Below, one piece after another: positions 52,517-62,869 of a stretch of 64,000 nucleotides of DNA. The notes beneath the pieces are model-generated. The model did no database searches and was not told the origin of the DNA. It was given only the letters and a program-made list of their open reading frames with translations. The stretch is from Bactrocera neohumeralis (Eukaryota; Arthropoda; Insecta; Diptera; Tephritidae), in assembly GCF_024586455.1 (NCBI RefSeq), contig NW_026089624.1, forward strand, positions 1,003,320 through 1,067,319, read 5' to 3'. Made by a program: the position numbers and the translations under genes. Every line of letters starts with the position of its first letter. Positions within the stretch are counted from its first letter, which is position 1.

Positions 52517-52944
52517 TGGGTATTCAAACCAGCCTTGTTAATTCGTAAGTAGTTATTCGGTAGTTTTTACATGTATTTTGTTTTTGTAAAATTAACAGAC
52601 TATCGTTCTACCGAGTAACGAACTATCCATCTGGCAAGCTTGATAATAGTTCCTTACTCGCTAATATCACATCAGCTGTTCTCCTGCTCCTCTGTACATC
52701 AATTTAAAGTACTTACTAGTAATAAATTTGATCTGCTCTACATAATTTTCAATTAAATGACTGACAATTTTTATTTTGCACTTTGTTGAGGCATTTTTAC
52801 TATTTAATAAAATTGAATCAGCTGCTTCAGAATAAAATTTATCATACAACAGAGATAGAACAAAAAGTATGTTCACAGTTAAGCCTTTTAACGAAGTATC
52901 AACTAACGAATTACCAAATTAACAGGCTTCGGTCTGAATACCCC
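52517..52944. mobile_element. MITE with GGGTATTCA inverted ends and TA flanks
   Basis: Left end TGGGTATTCAAACCAGCCTT, right end inverse AGGGGTATTCAGACCGAAGC; similarity continues to about 40 bp (TTAATTCGT). TA flanks at 52515-52516 and 52945-52946. 428 bp, non-coding. Superfamily not assigned. Confidence 0.6.
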
Positions 52945-53329
52945 TAATAACAACCAAATTAGTTATCTACTAAACAACAAATAAACAATCTTATCTTAGA
53001 ACAAATGCAATGTTTGCATATAAACAAACAATATGTTATATGTAAACAATGTAAGTAACAAGTAAGCACTCTAGTTATAATACCTATAAGATCTATGTAA
53101 CAAGTTGGGCGAAGGAATACGATTAAAGAACGCGCACTTTAGCGTAGTAAATAAATATATGTATGTACATTATTTTACTAATTTTGACTAATGTAAAGCA
53201 TAACTGGGATCTAAAGCCGATCTTTGAGCCCTCACCATTCATTGAGAAAAAGGATAGCTCACTGAGATCAAACAGAGAATTAACTCCTTGGAAACCTACG
53301 CAACACCTAATGTCACAGTCACCAACCAA

Positions 53330-53760
53330 TACCAGGACTGTACACCAAATATCACCGATTCGTCACAAATCAATTTAGAAGTATTCAAAACATTACCAAT
53401 CTTTACAGGTGACAAGAGCCATTATAGGTCGTGGTGAAACGTGCATGGGCTCACATGGAGAACATGAAGTATTACGCTACTACTCCCATGTTTTTCACGT
53501 CACTTTCGATTGTACATTCGAAAAATCAAGGAGAGGCGGCCGATATTTTAATAAACCACAACACCAAATTAAACTTATATTCGATAACAAACATAATTAT
53601 AATTATGGGGACCAGAGACCTTTGTATGTGTTGGTCAGATATGAAAAGAATAAAGGACGGTGGGAGAGTTCAATTGAGAAGTCACCAAGTCACTTCATCT
53701 TACACTCGCTAAATTTGAGATGGATAGCTCAGGAAATCCCTCAGCTATGATATAATATGC
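53330..53760 (+). pseudogene. LTR-retrotransposon gag fragment
   Basis: Frames together read LPIFTGDKSHYRSWWKRAWA, PMFFTSLSIVHSKNQGEAAD, ILINHNTKLNLYSITN, then YGDQRPLYVL and MKRIKDGG. The order F.GD...Y..W, then GEAADIL, is that of a Ty3/gypsy-like capsid. The 5' side (53000-53330) may include LTR and leader. The 3' side to 54300 has only weak continuation (YNRNHSLPQQNG). One frameshift near 53600. Confidence 0.6.
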
Positions 53761-54692
53761 GAACCTGGAAGCTGTAAAGACGTTTATTCTAGATATGAAC
53801 AGCAAATATACCAGCGGTACCCTCTAAAGCAGCATTCCGTTTCACTTAGAACCCACTTATGCTGCCGCAAGTACGATATATGTACGACGGTAATGTGAAG
53901 AATTATAAGTTAATCATAATTCGACTTTCTGCAAAACAATCAGCAAAGACAGTATAACATATCACATCAAACCCCTAGCAGAAGATATCATGAGTAACCA
54001 CAAAGAGAAAACCTAACGTACAGGAGCTATGCAATCAAACTGCACCCAGTCAACAGCAGCATTGGACGAAGATCCATTAAAACAATACACGAGATCCGCA
54101 AATTATAACAGAAATCATTCCTTACCACAACAAAACGGCTATGACTGCCATGTAAGGACTTCCTCCAAATTATCCATTTCGCGGAGATTCTCAAAAACGA
54201 GAACGAAGTCAACACAAATTAGAACGTATAAACTAGAATACGAAAATGAAACAAGCAGTACTTTTTAGGCGAATGAACGATCTGCCGTGTCTGTAACGCC
54301 ACTGCAAGGATACAGGCACAGTTGTTACCATCTTGATCGATAACGTACGGCCACAAACCATTCTATATGAAAAACTGCAACATCGGAAAGTCTCGGAAAA
54401 ATATAGGGCAGAAATCGAAGAAAAAATAATATCCGTTCTCTATGTTGGATAGCGATTTCGATAACAAAGAAATTAACAGACTTTTAGAAAATTCAACCCA
54501 ATAAAAGATGCGAGTTATTTGGTTAGCCGACAACCAAAAATAGATTTTTAGCAGAGTCGCCAATCTACATACTTTAATCGTAATTAATAATAAAGGTTGA
54601 ATTAAATTAATTGTTCTTCTGAAAAACACCTTTTATTTTAAAAAGTTATTTGGTTTGCCGATCATCAAATTATTTAGGTTTTCGCAGTTATG
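53761..54692. other. Decayed continuation of LTR element and spacer
   Basis: No clear domain. Some charged frames that I do not call. Confidence 0.35.
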
Positions 54693-55885
54693 CCAACAGG
54701 GATAATGGGATGCCCAACTTATTCCAGTGTGAGAACGCCTCAAAATAAGCGTTTTTTTATGATATTTTCCATTGTGGCCACATCGAACCAAATAAGAATT
54801 TTTGGGCATTTAAGTTAAAACACCCAACATTTATTACGATTGCAATTGTTATATATTGGACTTTTAATATATGGCGAAACTAATTAAATCCTTTTTTATG
54901 ATTTTTTGATATATTAAAACAACTGACTTTTGATATTTCACTACTTAATAAGGTGAATTAAGCCTGTTAGTTTTCAATTAATAAGTGCTTTTAATCATTT
55001 GTAATTGAAAATTAATTATTCTATGCCTCAAATTGCAAAACGTTTCATGAAATATATTTAAATCTCGCATTTTCTTAGATTTTCATTGTTTTAAATTTTT
55101 ATTAGTGATCCTGAACGGCGGCAACAAATTCCTCCGTTCACATATGTATATTTTTGGTATAATTTCTGGCCGTTCCAGTCATTCCAATTGCAAAACGTCA
55201 AAACCTACCCGATCCAGTCAACTGTCACAGTTCGGTAGGTGAGCGGTTATCACACTTCCAATGACAGGAGAGTTGGGGACAGAGATAAAGAGATGTCCAA
55301 CTCCTCTTTCACTGGAAGTGAGAGAACAATTGCTAATCGTCAAAACCTCCTGAACTTTGACAGTTGATCGATTTCAGGAGGTTTTGACGTTTAGCAATTG
55401 GAAACGAGAGATGGCCAGATTGAAATCTTACCAAAAAAAATATGTAAACAGAGGTATTTGTTGCATCGTTCAAGACCACTTATAAAAAATGTAGAACAAC
55501 GAAAATTAAATGAAGTTGTGAAATTTAAATGCGTTCAACGAAACATTTTGTAATGTCAAGCATCATAGTATTATTTTCAATAAAAAATTATTAAAAACAT
55601 TCATTGATTGAGACCTAAAAAGCTTAAATCCTTTTATTGGGTATTGAAATGTCAAAAGTCAATTGTTTTAACATACCATAAAAAGGTTAAAGTAATTTCT
55701 ATACATATTAATTAATCACTACATAGTAATTTTTATTCGTACTAAATGTTGGGTATTTTAATTTAAATGCCCAAAAAGTATTATTTTGTCCAATCTGGCC
55801 GTAATGGAAAATGTTATAAAAAACGCCAATTTTGAAGCGCTCTCATACTGGAATAAGTTGGACATCCCTTTATTCCTGGTTGGGG
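54693..55885. mobile_element. Foldback element: 1.2-kb inverted repeat
   Basis: The whole segment is one long inverted repeat with arms of about 580-600 bp. Paired landmarks include CAACTTATTCCAGTGTGAGA (54715) with the inverse at 55838-55857, TTTTTGGGCATTTAA (54800) with 55766-55780, CACCCAACATTTA (54821) with 55746-55757, AAAACAACTGACTTTTGATA (54916) with 55652-55671, and TTGGTATAATTTC (55153) with 55427-55439. The centre is GACAGGAGAGTTGGGGACAG, AGATAAAGAGAT and TCCAACTCCTCTTTCACTGG. Arms differ at perhaps a quarter of positions. No coding capacity. Confidence 0.85.
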
Positions 55886-56184
55886 ATCTCTTTATCTCTG
55901 GATGCCAATCTACACACTGCCGTTTAGTCGCACAAAAAGTTTATATACATACATATGTAAGTATACTTATGGAAGGCATACACGCACCAATTATTGTAAC
56001 AATTTCATCGAATTGTACAACTAATTGTTACGTATGTATATGGGGCAGTTGTATGAGTTGTACCAACTGATTGGATGAAAATCAAAATTTTTTGATATTT
56101 TGTCAAGTTGGTTGTGTTAGTTGGATCGTGTTTGGGTTGGTCGTGCGATTTCAATCGATTTCGCCATTTTATTTCGGCTGTCGA
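55886..56184. other. Spacer
   Basis: GTTG- and TATG-rich, nothing recognised. Confidence 0.4.
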
Positions 56185-56570
56185 CAGTGGCGTAGCTACA
56201 ACTTCGGGCGCCCGGGGCCAAGGATGTTCTGCCGCCCCCCTTTATCTTCCTACCTACAAGTCTCATGAGGTGGTTCGAACAAAAGTGAATTTTTACAAAA
56301 TATCTTCGATATTAAGTATATAAAATTTAGGAACTAGAAGCCACGCAAATTCTGAAGTTCCAAAATTCTCACAATATGGTTTTTGAGGAAATTGGTAGTA
56401 AATTTACAAGACATCTTATTAAAAGCTATAGAAAAAACCCATTTTCGCCCTATATCTTGTATACTTCTGTCACAATTGGCAGGAATTTTTGCCCGAATTG
56501 GAGTTTGAAAAAGCAGCGAAGATCGTTTTGCCGCCCCCAAGACGTTGGGCCCGGGGCGAAAAATTCACTG
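56185..56570. mobile_element. hAT-like MITE with GC-rich ends
   Basis: Left end CAGTGGCGTAGCTACAACTT followed by CGGGCGCCCGGGGCCAAGG; right end TTGGGCCCGGGGCG...AAATTCACTG. The GC-rich blocks are inverse to each other. 386 bp. I found no matching 8-bp flanks. Confidence 0.45.
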
Positions 56571-56679
56571 TTTAAAGAACTAACACACTTGTGTGTCGTG
56601 CATGGCTACTTTTACAGAGGAATTAGTTGGAAAATAAAATAACGCCTAGGTTATTACAATGTGTTTACGGTGTGAAATA

Positions 56680-56728
56680 TAATTATGGTGTGCTTACAAC
56701 CAGACGTGTAATTATGGTGTGCTTACAT
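56680..56728 (+). repeat. Short tandem duplication
   Basis: TAATTATGGTGTGCTTACA occurs twice, about 29 bases apart. Confidence 0.6.
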
Positions 56729-56750
56729 TGGAAGATCTCATTACATAATA

Positions 56751-57220
56751 GGGGGCTCTTGCAAGATTGCACGGTGACGCAAAATGCAAAAATCCTCGAA
56801 ATATGCAAGGCCAAGAGAGCTCATTTGCAGAATCTAGTGATATATAAACGGCAGATTCAATCAATTTATTGAGAATGATTATTGTGCATGACTTTTGTGA
56901 TTGTGAATTATCGCACCTTCTGCATTCATTCTTAACAAAAAACTGTTACAAATCTTCATAATTTAAGTAGAAATTATAAAATCTATTTAAAACTTACCTT
57001 CCTCAACAATTTAACCGCGAAATATGTCTTTATTTTAAATGACAGCTAAAACAGGATATATTTTTACGTATGATTGCACGAAAATAAACACGGTTTTGGC
57101 ATATTTACAGCCATCGCAAATAATTTTTTGCGTGTGTTTGTTGTTGTGCCGTTGCAGCAGGAGTAAAATTCTGCAATTCGTGCACCGTGCAAGGTTTTTA
57201 CAAGAGCAAGAGAATCCCCC
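56751..57220. mobile_element. MITE with GGGGG-CTCTTGC inverted ends and TA flanks
   Basis: Left end GGGGGCTCTTGCAAGATTGC, then ACGGTG; right end inverse GGGGGATTCTCTTGCTCTTG, then TGCACGGTGCACG. TA on both sides (56749-56750, 57221-57222). About 470 bp, no coding. The TGCAAAA-type core and a small gap distinguish the ends. Superfamily uncertain. Confidence 0.6.
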
Positions 57221-57222
57221 TA

Positions 57223-57984
57223 ATATGTATTACATTTTTCTTAGTTGTTACTTAATTAAGTATCTTAATTTTTGTTAAAAAATTTAGTTTTCATATGTAC
57301 ATTTTTGCAATTGATTTTTTTTTTTGCTAACTAGAAGTTCTATTTTACAATGTGTATTCTATAAATAACAAAATTATTATTAAAATTATTCTTTCTATGT
57401 CTGAATTGCCTGTATGGGAATTGTATACTTTTATTTTATAAAAATTTGGGAAAGATTTTTGAATTAAACTCGTTATCGAAAACGAACTTTTTTATATATC
57501 CTTTAATTGATTAAAATTCCCTAATTTTATTTATGATCGTTAAGTTATTTCTATGCATGTTTTGAAATTTATCTATAAAGATTATAAGTGATTGTTACCT
57601 AGAAAATTTAGTTATCAACTCGCGGCAACTCACCTTTGCTTTGGCGACGACTGCTGTATAGCGAATTTGAAAAGCGGAAAACAATGAGCTTTTAGCTGAC
57701 TGGAGAACCGTATATGCGCGCGGATCGTAATAGAAAGAGAGTTGGCCCCTTCTGTCAGTCCCTTTTGTCCATTCTGTCCGGGATCCTCGTGTGTGGTGTA
57801 TATGATGCAGGTGTGTTGAGTGTGAGGTGTGGATGATGAATATGGTGTAGATGTGTTGCTTATGATGTGTAGATGATATGCGGTGTAGTCGTGTTGAGTA
57901 TGGTGTGTACGTGTGGGGTGTAGGAGTATTATATTAAGAGGGGGGTCAGGTGCTCATTTAGCCATCCCGGCCCCCCTAAACGAC
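57223..57984. other. Non-coding stretch with LTR-like or promoter-like sequence
   Basis: 57223-57600 is AT-rich with nothing recognised. 57610-57780, read on the minus strand, has ATACGGTTCTCCAGTC and ends CAAAGCAAAGGTGAGTTG, a splice-donor-like junction. 57780-57955 is GTGT-rich and, on the minus strand, begins TGAGCACCTGACCCCCC, resembling the fragment at 24838. It may be one LTR plus leader. Confidence 0.35.
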
Positions 57985-58258
57985 TGTTTAGCCTAAAAGG
58001 CGCTGCAGCTGTTGCAGCGTTGCCACAACGCTGCTCAGACCAGTGGATCGGCGAGGTGAAGGTCCAGTCTGTCGACGCCGAAACGCGGTTCCACTCCGCT
58101 GGTACATAACACTATCAGCGGGTGGAAGTCGGGATACGCGGCCGCGATGGTTGGGTAGCCAGTACGCTTCGCGTGACGAGCTGCGATGTAGCAGCGTATG
58201 ATGCGGCCGGTGACACATTTGGCACAGCCCCCGTGACTGCACCGGATGAGAGTTGGGG
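57985..58258 (-). pseudogene. BEL/Pao-type gag C-terminus with zinc knuckle, cut by gap
   Basis: The minus-strand frame has RGLCQMCHRPHHTLLHRSSS, a C-X2-C...H-H-LLH knuckle typical of BEL/Pao gag, then an arginine-rich tail and a stop at 57988. Base composition is markedly GC-richer than the surroundings. The upstream part lies in or beyond the gap. Confidence 0.55.
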
Positions 58259-58358
58259 NNNNNNNNNNNNNNNNNNNNNNNNNNNNNNNNNNNNNNNNNN
58301 NNNNNNNNNNNNNNNNNNNNNNNNNNNNNNNNNNNNNNNNNNNNNNNNNNNNNNNNNN
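58259..58358. other. Assembly gap 3 (100 N)
   Basis: Exactly 100 N. Confidence 0.99.
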
Positions 58359-58469
58359 AAAGAAGAATACAATATCGTCAGTAATTTAGAAACAATACTT
58401 AGAGCAGCGCAAAATACAATACAACAACACATTTAAGAACGAACTTTAAACCAAAGGAAGTAATTTATA

Positions 58470-58707
58470 ATAAAATAAACCATGAAAATTTGCCAACAAC
58501 CTTAAAGCAAGCACAAGAGAAAATGCTAACGTTTCATAATAAACATAGATCAGATAAGCAATATCATTCCGGCCAAATCATTTACGAGAAAATAAGAGGA
58601 GAGAGAAATAAATTACAGCATAGATATAAAAAACAGCAAGTTAAGGAAAATTTAAAGAATAAAATAATAATTAATAATAGAAATAATTATTTTAGGTTTC
58701 CAATATG
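58470..58707 (+). pseudogene. pol: Errantivirus pol C-terminus
   Basis: 72-codon frame: TTLKQAQEKMLTFHNKHRSD, then VYERI-like IIYEKIRGERNKLQHRYKKQ. This is the post-integrase tail that interacts with target DNA in gypsy-like elements. Very lysine- and asparagine-rich. It ends where env begins. Confidence 0.6.
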
Positions 58708-58761
58708 ATCATTTTAATTTTGACTACACTAATTAGCTCAGCAGCTGCTGATTTTATAGAC

Positions 58762-61627
58762 CAGTGTTTTCCAAAGTGGGCGATAACGCCCCCTTGTGGG
58801 CGCTGCAGGTGCCAAGGGGGGCCGTAAGAGACCCCGAAGGAAAATGGGGGCATTGTGTAGAGGCTTGGGGGGTTATTTGTAATTTTATTTAGCTAGGAGG
58901 CCTCTTACACAACGACTGCATGAGCTCTCGACTGTCAACAACAACTTGTGAACATCAACTAATATGAATTAAAAGATTGCTCAAACTCGGTTCTATATTT
59001 TTCTCCGCGTAGTTCATATATCTGTCCTAATTTATTGAATATAGAAAAAATGAAAATCATGTCAATCGGTCGCTCCGTTTCATAACGGGGCATCTCGACA
59101 AGATAGAATTTATAGAATACTAACTGTCAAACGTATTGCTATTGCCATTGCCAAATCTGTATGTGGGCATTTGCTATCATAATATAATCATTTGCGCAAA
59201 GGTGTAGTGTAGGTAGGTTCAAGCTGATGTAGCGAATGCTTTGAGCTTTTGAATAATTTATTTTATCACTTGCGAAATGACGTCGGGTAGGTAGCTGATG
59301 TAGCGCACGTTTTGAGCTTTTGAACTCCTTAAATCTTTTATGTGGAAAATAAAAAAAGGATCTTTATCCTTTCTTACAAATGTATTTCTGGGGAAAATAA
59401 ACAAAGGAGAAAGATCCTTTTTTTACAAATGTATTTCTAGGAAAAATAAGAATTCATATTTTTGGACTACTATATAATAATTGTGCTTACGCATTCCTAT
59501 ATAAACAATGTAATATTTATTTTATATTCATTTGTGGTTTTGCGCGCAATAGATGAGCACTACTTACGCCTCCTTTACACTACTCGCGAAGTTTAACGTA
59601 TTTCTCAAAGCAAAACAATGTCGGAAGTAAAAAAGAAGAGACGGCAATACTGTACGGAATACATTACATTCGGATTCATTGAAAATCCCACAAACCCTCC
59701 CTCGCCTTTGTGTCTTCTATGTCTAAAAACATTTTCGAATGAAGCAATGAAGCCTTCAAGACTGCAAGATCATTTGAATAAAATGCATCCAGATAAGAGA
59801 GACAAGAATGTAGCATATTTTCAAGACCTAGAGAAGAAGCATAATACTCAGGCAAGTGTAGAAAAACTATTTTCGGCGGCTGCTAAGCAAGATGACGACT
59901 TCGAGCTTCGTAAAATATCTCTTTGTTAATTGCTCAAAAAGGCAAACCACATAACATCGGAGAAGAGTTAATATTGCCAGCAATAAATGAAATAATAACT
60001 ACCGTGCTTCATAAACCGGCCACAGATATTATCCGCAAAATTCCTTTGAGTAATAATTCTGTGAAAAGATGAATTGATGAAATGGCTGAAAACATTGAAG
60101 AATCATTGTGCGATCACCTGAGGTCAAGTCACAATTCAGCTCGATGAGTCCACTTCACCAACTAATGACGCATTGTTATTATTATTTGCTAGAAATTTAG
60201 AGACCGATACAAAAGGCGAAACCATATTCAATATATTGGAAAAGTTTTGCGATGAGAAAGAGATTCCTTTGAAAAATATTATTTCAATTGCTACGGATGG
60301 CGCTATGGCTATGATAGGGTGCCATAAAGGCTTAATAGCGCACTTAAGAAATAAAATTCCAGATGTCCTTGGTGTACATTGCGTTATTCATAGACAACAT
60401 TTAGTTGCTAGAAACTTAAGTGAAAAACTATTTCAATCACTGCAATATGTCATCAAAGCAGTCAATAAAATTCGCAACAGCTCTTTAAATGATAGATTAT
60501 TTCATCAGCTTTGTGTTACTAATGACGAGGATTTCAATCGTTTGTTGTTTCATACTGAAGTTCGTTGGCTATCAAGAGGCAATTGTCTGACTCGATTCTA
60601 CAACCTGTTTGACTCTGTTATAGAGTTCTTGGAAACTAAAGATACAGAATTTCAAGACAAGCTCATAACGTCAAAGAATGATATAGCTTACATGACAGAC
60701 CTGTATAAATTGTTCAATGACATGAATCTCCAACTGCAAGGCGATAAACTAAATTTAATTAAAACAAAAAACGTCGTTGCTGCTTTCGCAGCCAAACTGC
60801 TTCTACACAAAAAGAATTTGGGCAGACGTGAGTTTCACAATTTTCCGAACATATCAGTATCATGCAGTAACGACAAATTGTTTGCCTACTGCCAACATTT
60901 GGAAAACCTCCACATTGACATCACCGAACGATACCAGAACATTTTGAACTTAGAAATACCAGACTGGGTGTTGGATTCGTTTTCAAATGTCAACACAGCA
61001 ATGTCACCTCTGCTGGAAGAAGAACTTATAGAATTGACAACAAACGAGGAAATAAAAATCAAGTTCAAAAATGGTTACCAAGAATTTTGGCTACAAAAAC
61101 CGATCTCGCAATTGTACCCTGGATTGTGGTCAATCGTTCAACGATTCTTAGTAGCATTTCCATCGTCATATTTGTGTGAACGTGGATTTAGTGCTCTGAC
61201 AACACTGCTTACTAAAAATAGAAATCGTTTGCTTGTTACCGAACGTGGCGACTTGCGACTGTTCTTGAGAAAATTGGAACTTGATATTAACAAACTTATT
61301 AAACAGCATCAGATTCATCCTTCACATTAGTTTTTATAAAGTTGTGTTTCAATAATCATTCTTATTGGCAGGTGGAGCCCGTAAGAGTTAACTTGAGACC
61401 TAAGCGCCGTTGTATGTTACCTACTGCGCTTAGGTTTCAAGTTGCTGGTTATAGTAAAAGTTTCGTTTAGAATTCTCCGTTAATATACATATATATATAT
61501 ATAATATACAGGTCACAATAATTAATTTGAAGTTAAAGTGGTTTTTAAATAGGTGAAAAAATGGGGGCGCTAAGAAAATATTTATTTTCAAAGTGGGCGG
61601 TAGACAAAATAACTTTGGGAACCACTG
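58762..61627 (+). mobile_element. hAT transposon with perfect 8-bp target duplication
   Basis: 2,866 bp. Ends CAGTGTTTTCCAAAGTGGGC and ACTTTGGGAACCACTG are imperfect inverted repeats. TTATAGAC is duplicated at 58754-58761 and 61628-61635, inside env. The transposase is nearly complete but carries two frameshifts and one stop. Confidence 0.92.
59618..61330 (+). pseudogene. hAT transposase (ZBED-like), two frameshifts and one stop
   Basis: Starts MSEVKKKRRQYCTEYITFGF with a BED-type finger (CLLCLKTFSNEA ... HLNKMH). The frame shifts at about 59922 (KISLC* versus SLLIAQKGKPHNIGEE). A stop replaces arginine at 60070-60072 (NNSVKR*IDEMAEN). The frame shifts again at about 60135, recovering IQLDESTSPTND with the first catalytic aspartate. 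The long 385-codon frame then has ATDGAMAM (second aspartate region), GVHCVIHRQHLVARNL, TEVRWLSRGNCL, and ends with the dimerisation domain hATC: YLCERGFSALTTLLTKNRNR. Close to the ZBED5/FAM200-type hAT group by its RWLSRG and CERGFS motifs. Confidence 0.88.
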
Positions 61628-62869
61628 TTATAGACTATACCCGACAAGACTACGTACTTATCGAAAATGGAGATGTTTCCATTTATGAGGAATATGGGGC
61701 CTATTTCACCTTACCAATTTATCTTTTTTTGAAAATATAATAGCAGACGAAAATAGAAATGTTTACAGTAATAACGGACAAAATCACGACAGCCTAGGAA
61801 TTATTACACAGGAAACAGAATCTGAAAATTTTGATAATTGAAACTTTATTAGAACAATTGAGACAAAACCATTTTAGGCAAAAAAGGGGTATAAATGTGT
61901 TAGGAACACTTTGAAATGGATAGCTGGAACACCAGACCATGATGACTTTGTAAAACTAATAACAAATTAAACGAACTAGTAATAAATAACAATAAACAAT
62001 TCACAATAAATTCAGAAATTTTTAAAATAATAACAGAATTAACTGACACATTTAATAATATTAAAGGTGATACCACAAACAGGAAAATTAAAAGAAAACG
62101 AAGTCAATATGTTATACATGAACTGCAAAATTTAATAAATGCAATAACTTTTGGTAAAATTGGAGTTTTAAATGCAACAGTTTTACATTTTGATGAACTA
62201 AAAAACATAACATATTACCAACACGGTATAATGACCATAACTGAATTAATGGACATTTCTAAATTTAAAATAGCCCAAAAAGGGGACATAATTATAATTT
62301 ATATTAAATACCCTTAAATAGAACTAACATGTAAGTACTATGATCTAAAAGCCATAGCTCAATTAGATGGTAAGCTTATTATTGACCAGAACATATTTTT
62401 TTTTAATATTCAACATTGTAAAACAGAAATTTCAAAAACCTGTTGTAAGCTAAATAAAAAAGCACATCTTTGTCAGAAATTTTAAACAAAAAAAAGGAAA
62501 ATGTAAGAAATTAAGAGAAAAAACTTGCAAATTGAAGAAATTAAACCAGGAGCGATATTAGTTTCAGGTAAAAATATTGTAGACAATCAAACATTGATTG
62601 GAACATATTTAATAACATTTGAAAATAATACTGTCATAAATAATCAAACTTATGAAAACATTGAAACATAAATTTGGAATTATCTAAAAAATAACCATAT
62701 AAATAATTTTGAAATTTTAGAATCTATCGAAACAATTAATAAGCTGTTAAAATTAGATATGATAAATATTTTAGTTGAACGGAACAAGAACATCACAGTT
62801 CATTCATTTTTTTGGTACATGATTTTAATCTTGAGAATACTTCTTATAACTTACATAATCAGTGGCGGA

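Larger units (their letters stand above)
58705..62860 (+). pseudogene. env: Errantivirus env, decayed and split by hAT
   Basis: Starts MIILILTTLISSAAADFID, a signal-peptide-like stretch at 58705, and continues at 61628 with TRQDYVLIENGDVSIYEEYG. Later blocks include LKWIAGTPDHDDF (about 61910-61950, the fusion-peptide region), a coiled-coil-like DELKNITYYQHG, IEEIKPGAILVSG (about 62530-62570) and a terminal hydrophobic segment FFWYMILILRILLITYIIS (about 62808-62868). At least six stops or frameshifts lie between them. It had the same domain order as the intact env at 34470. Confidence 0.7.
58359..62865 (+). mobile_element. Second errantivirus, decayed (end of pol and env)
   Basis: Plus strand: last part of pol, then env from 58705, split by a hAT element at 58762-61627 and followed by a second hAT at 62870. 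Many stops. It is unrelated in age to the intact copy at 34-41 kb and has a different sequence. Confidence 0.7.
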
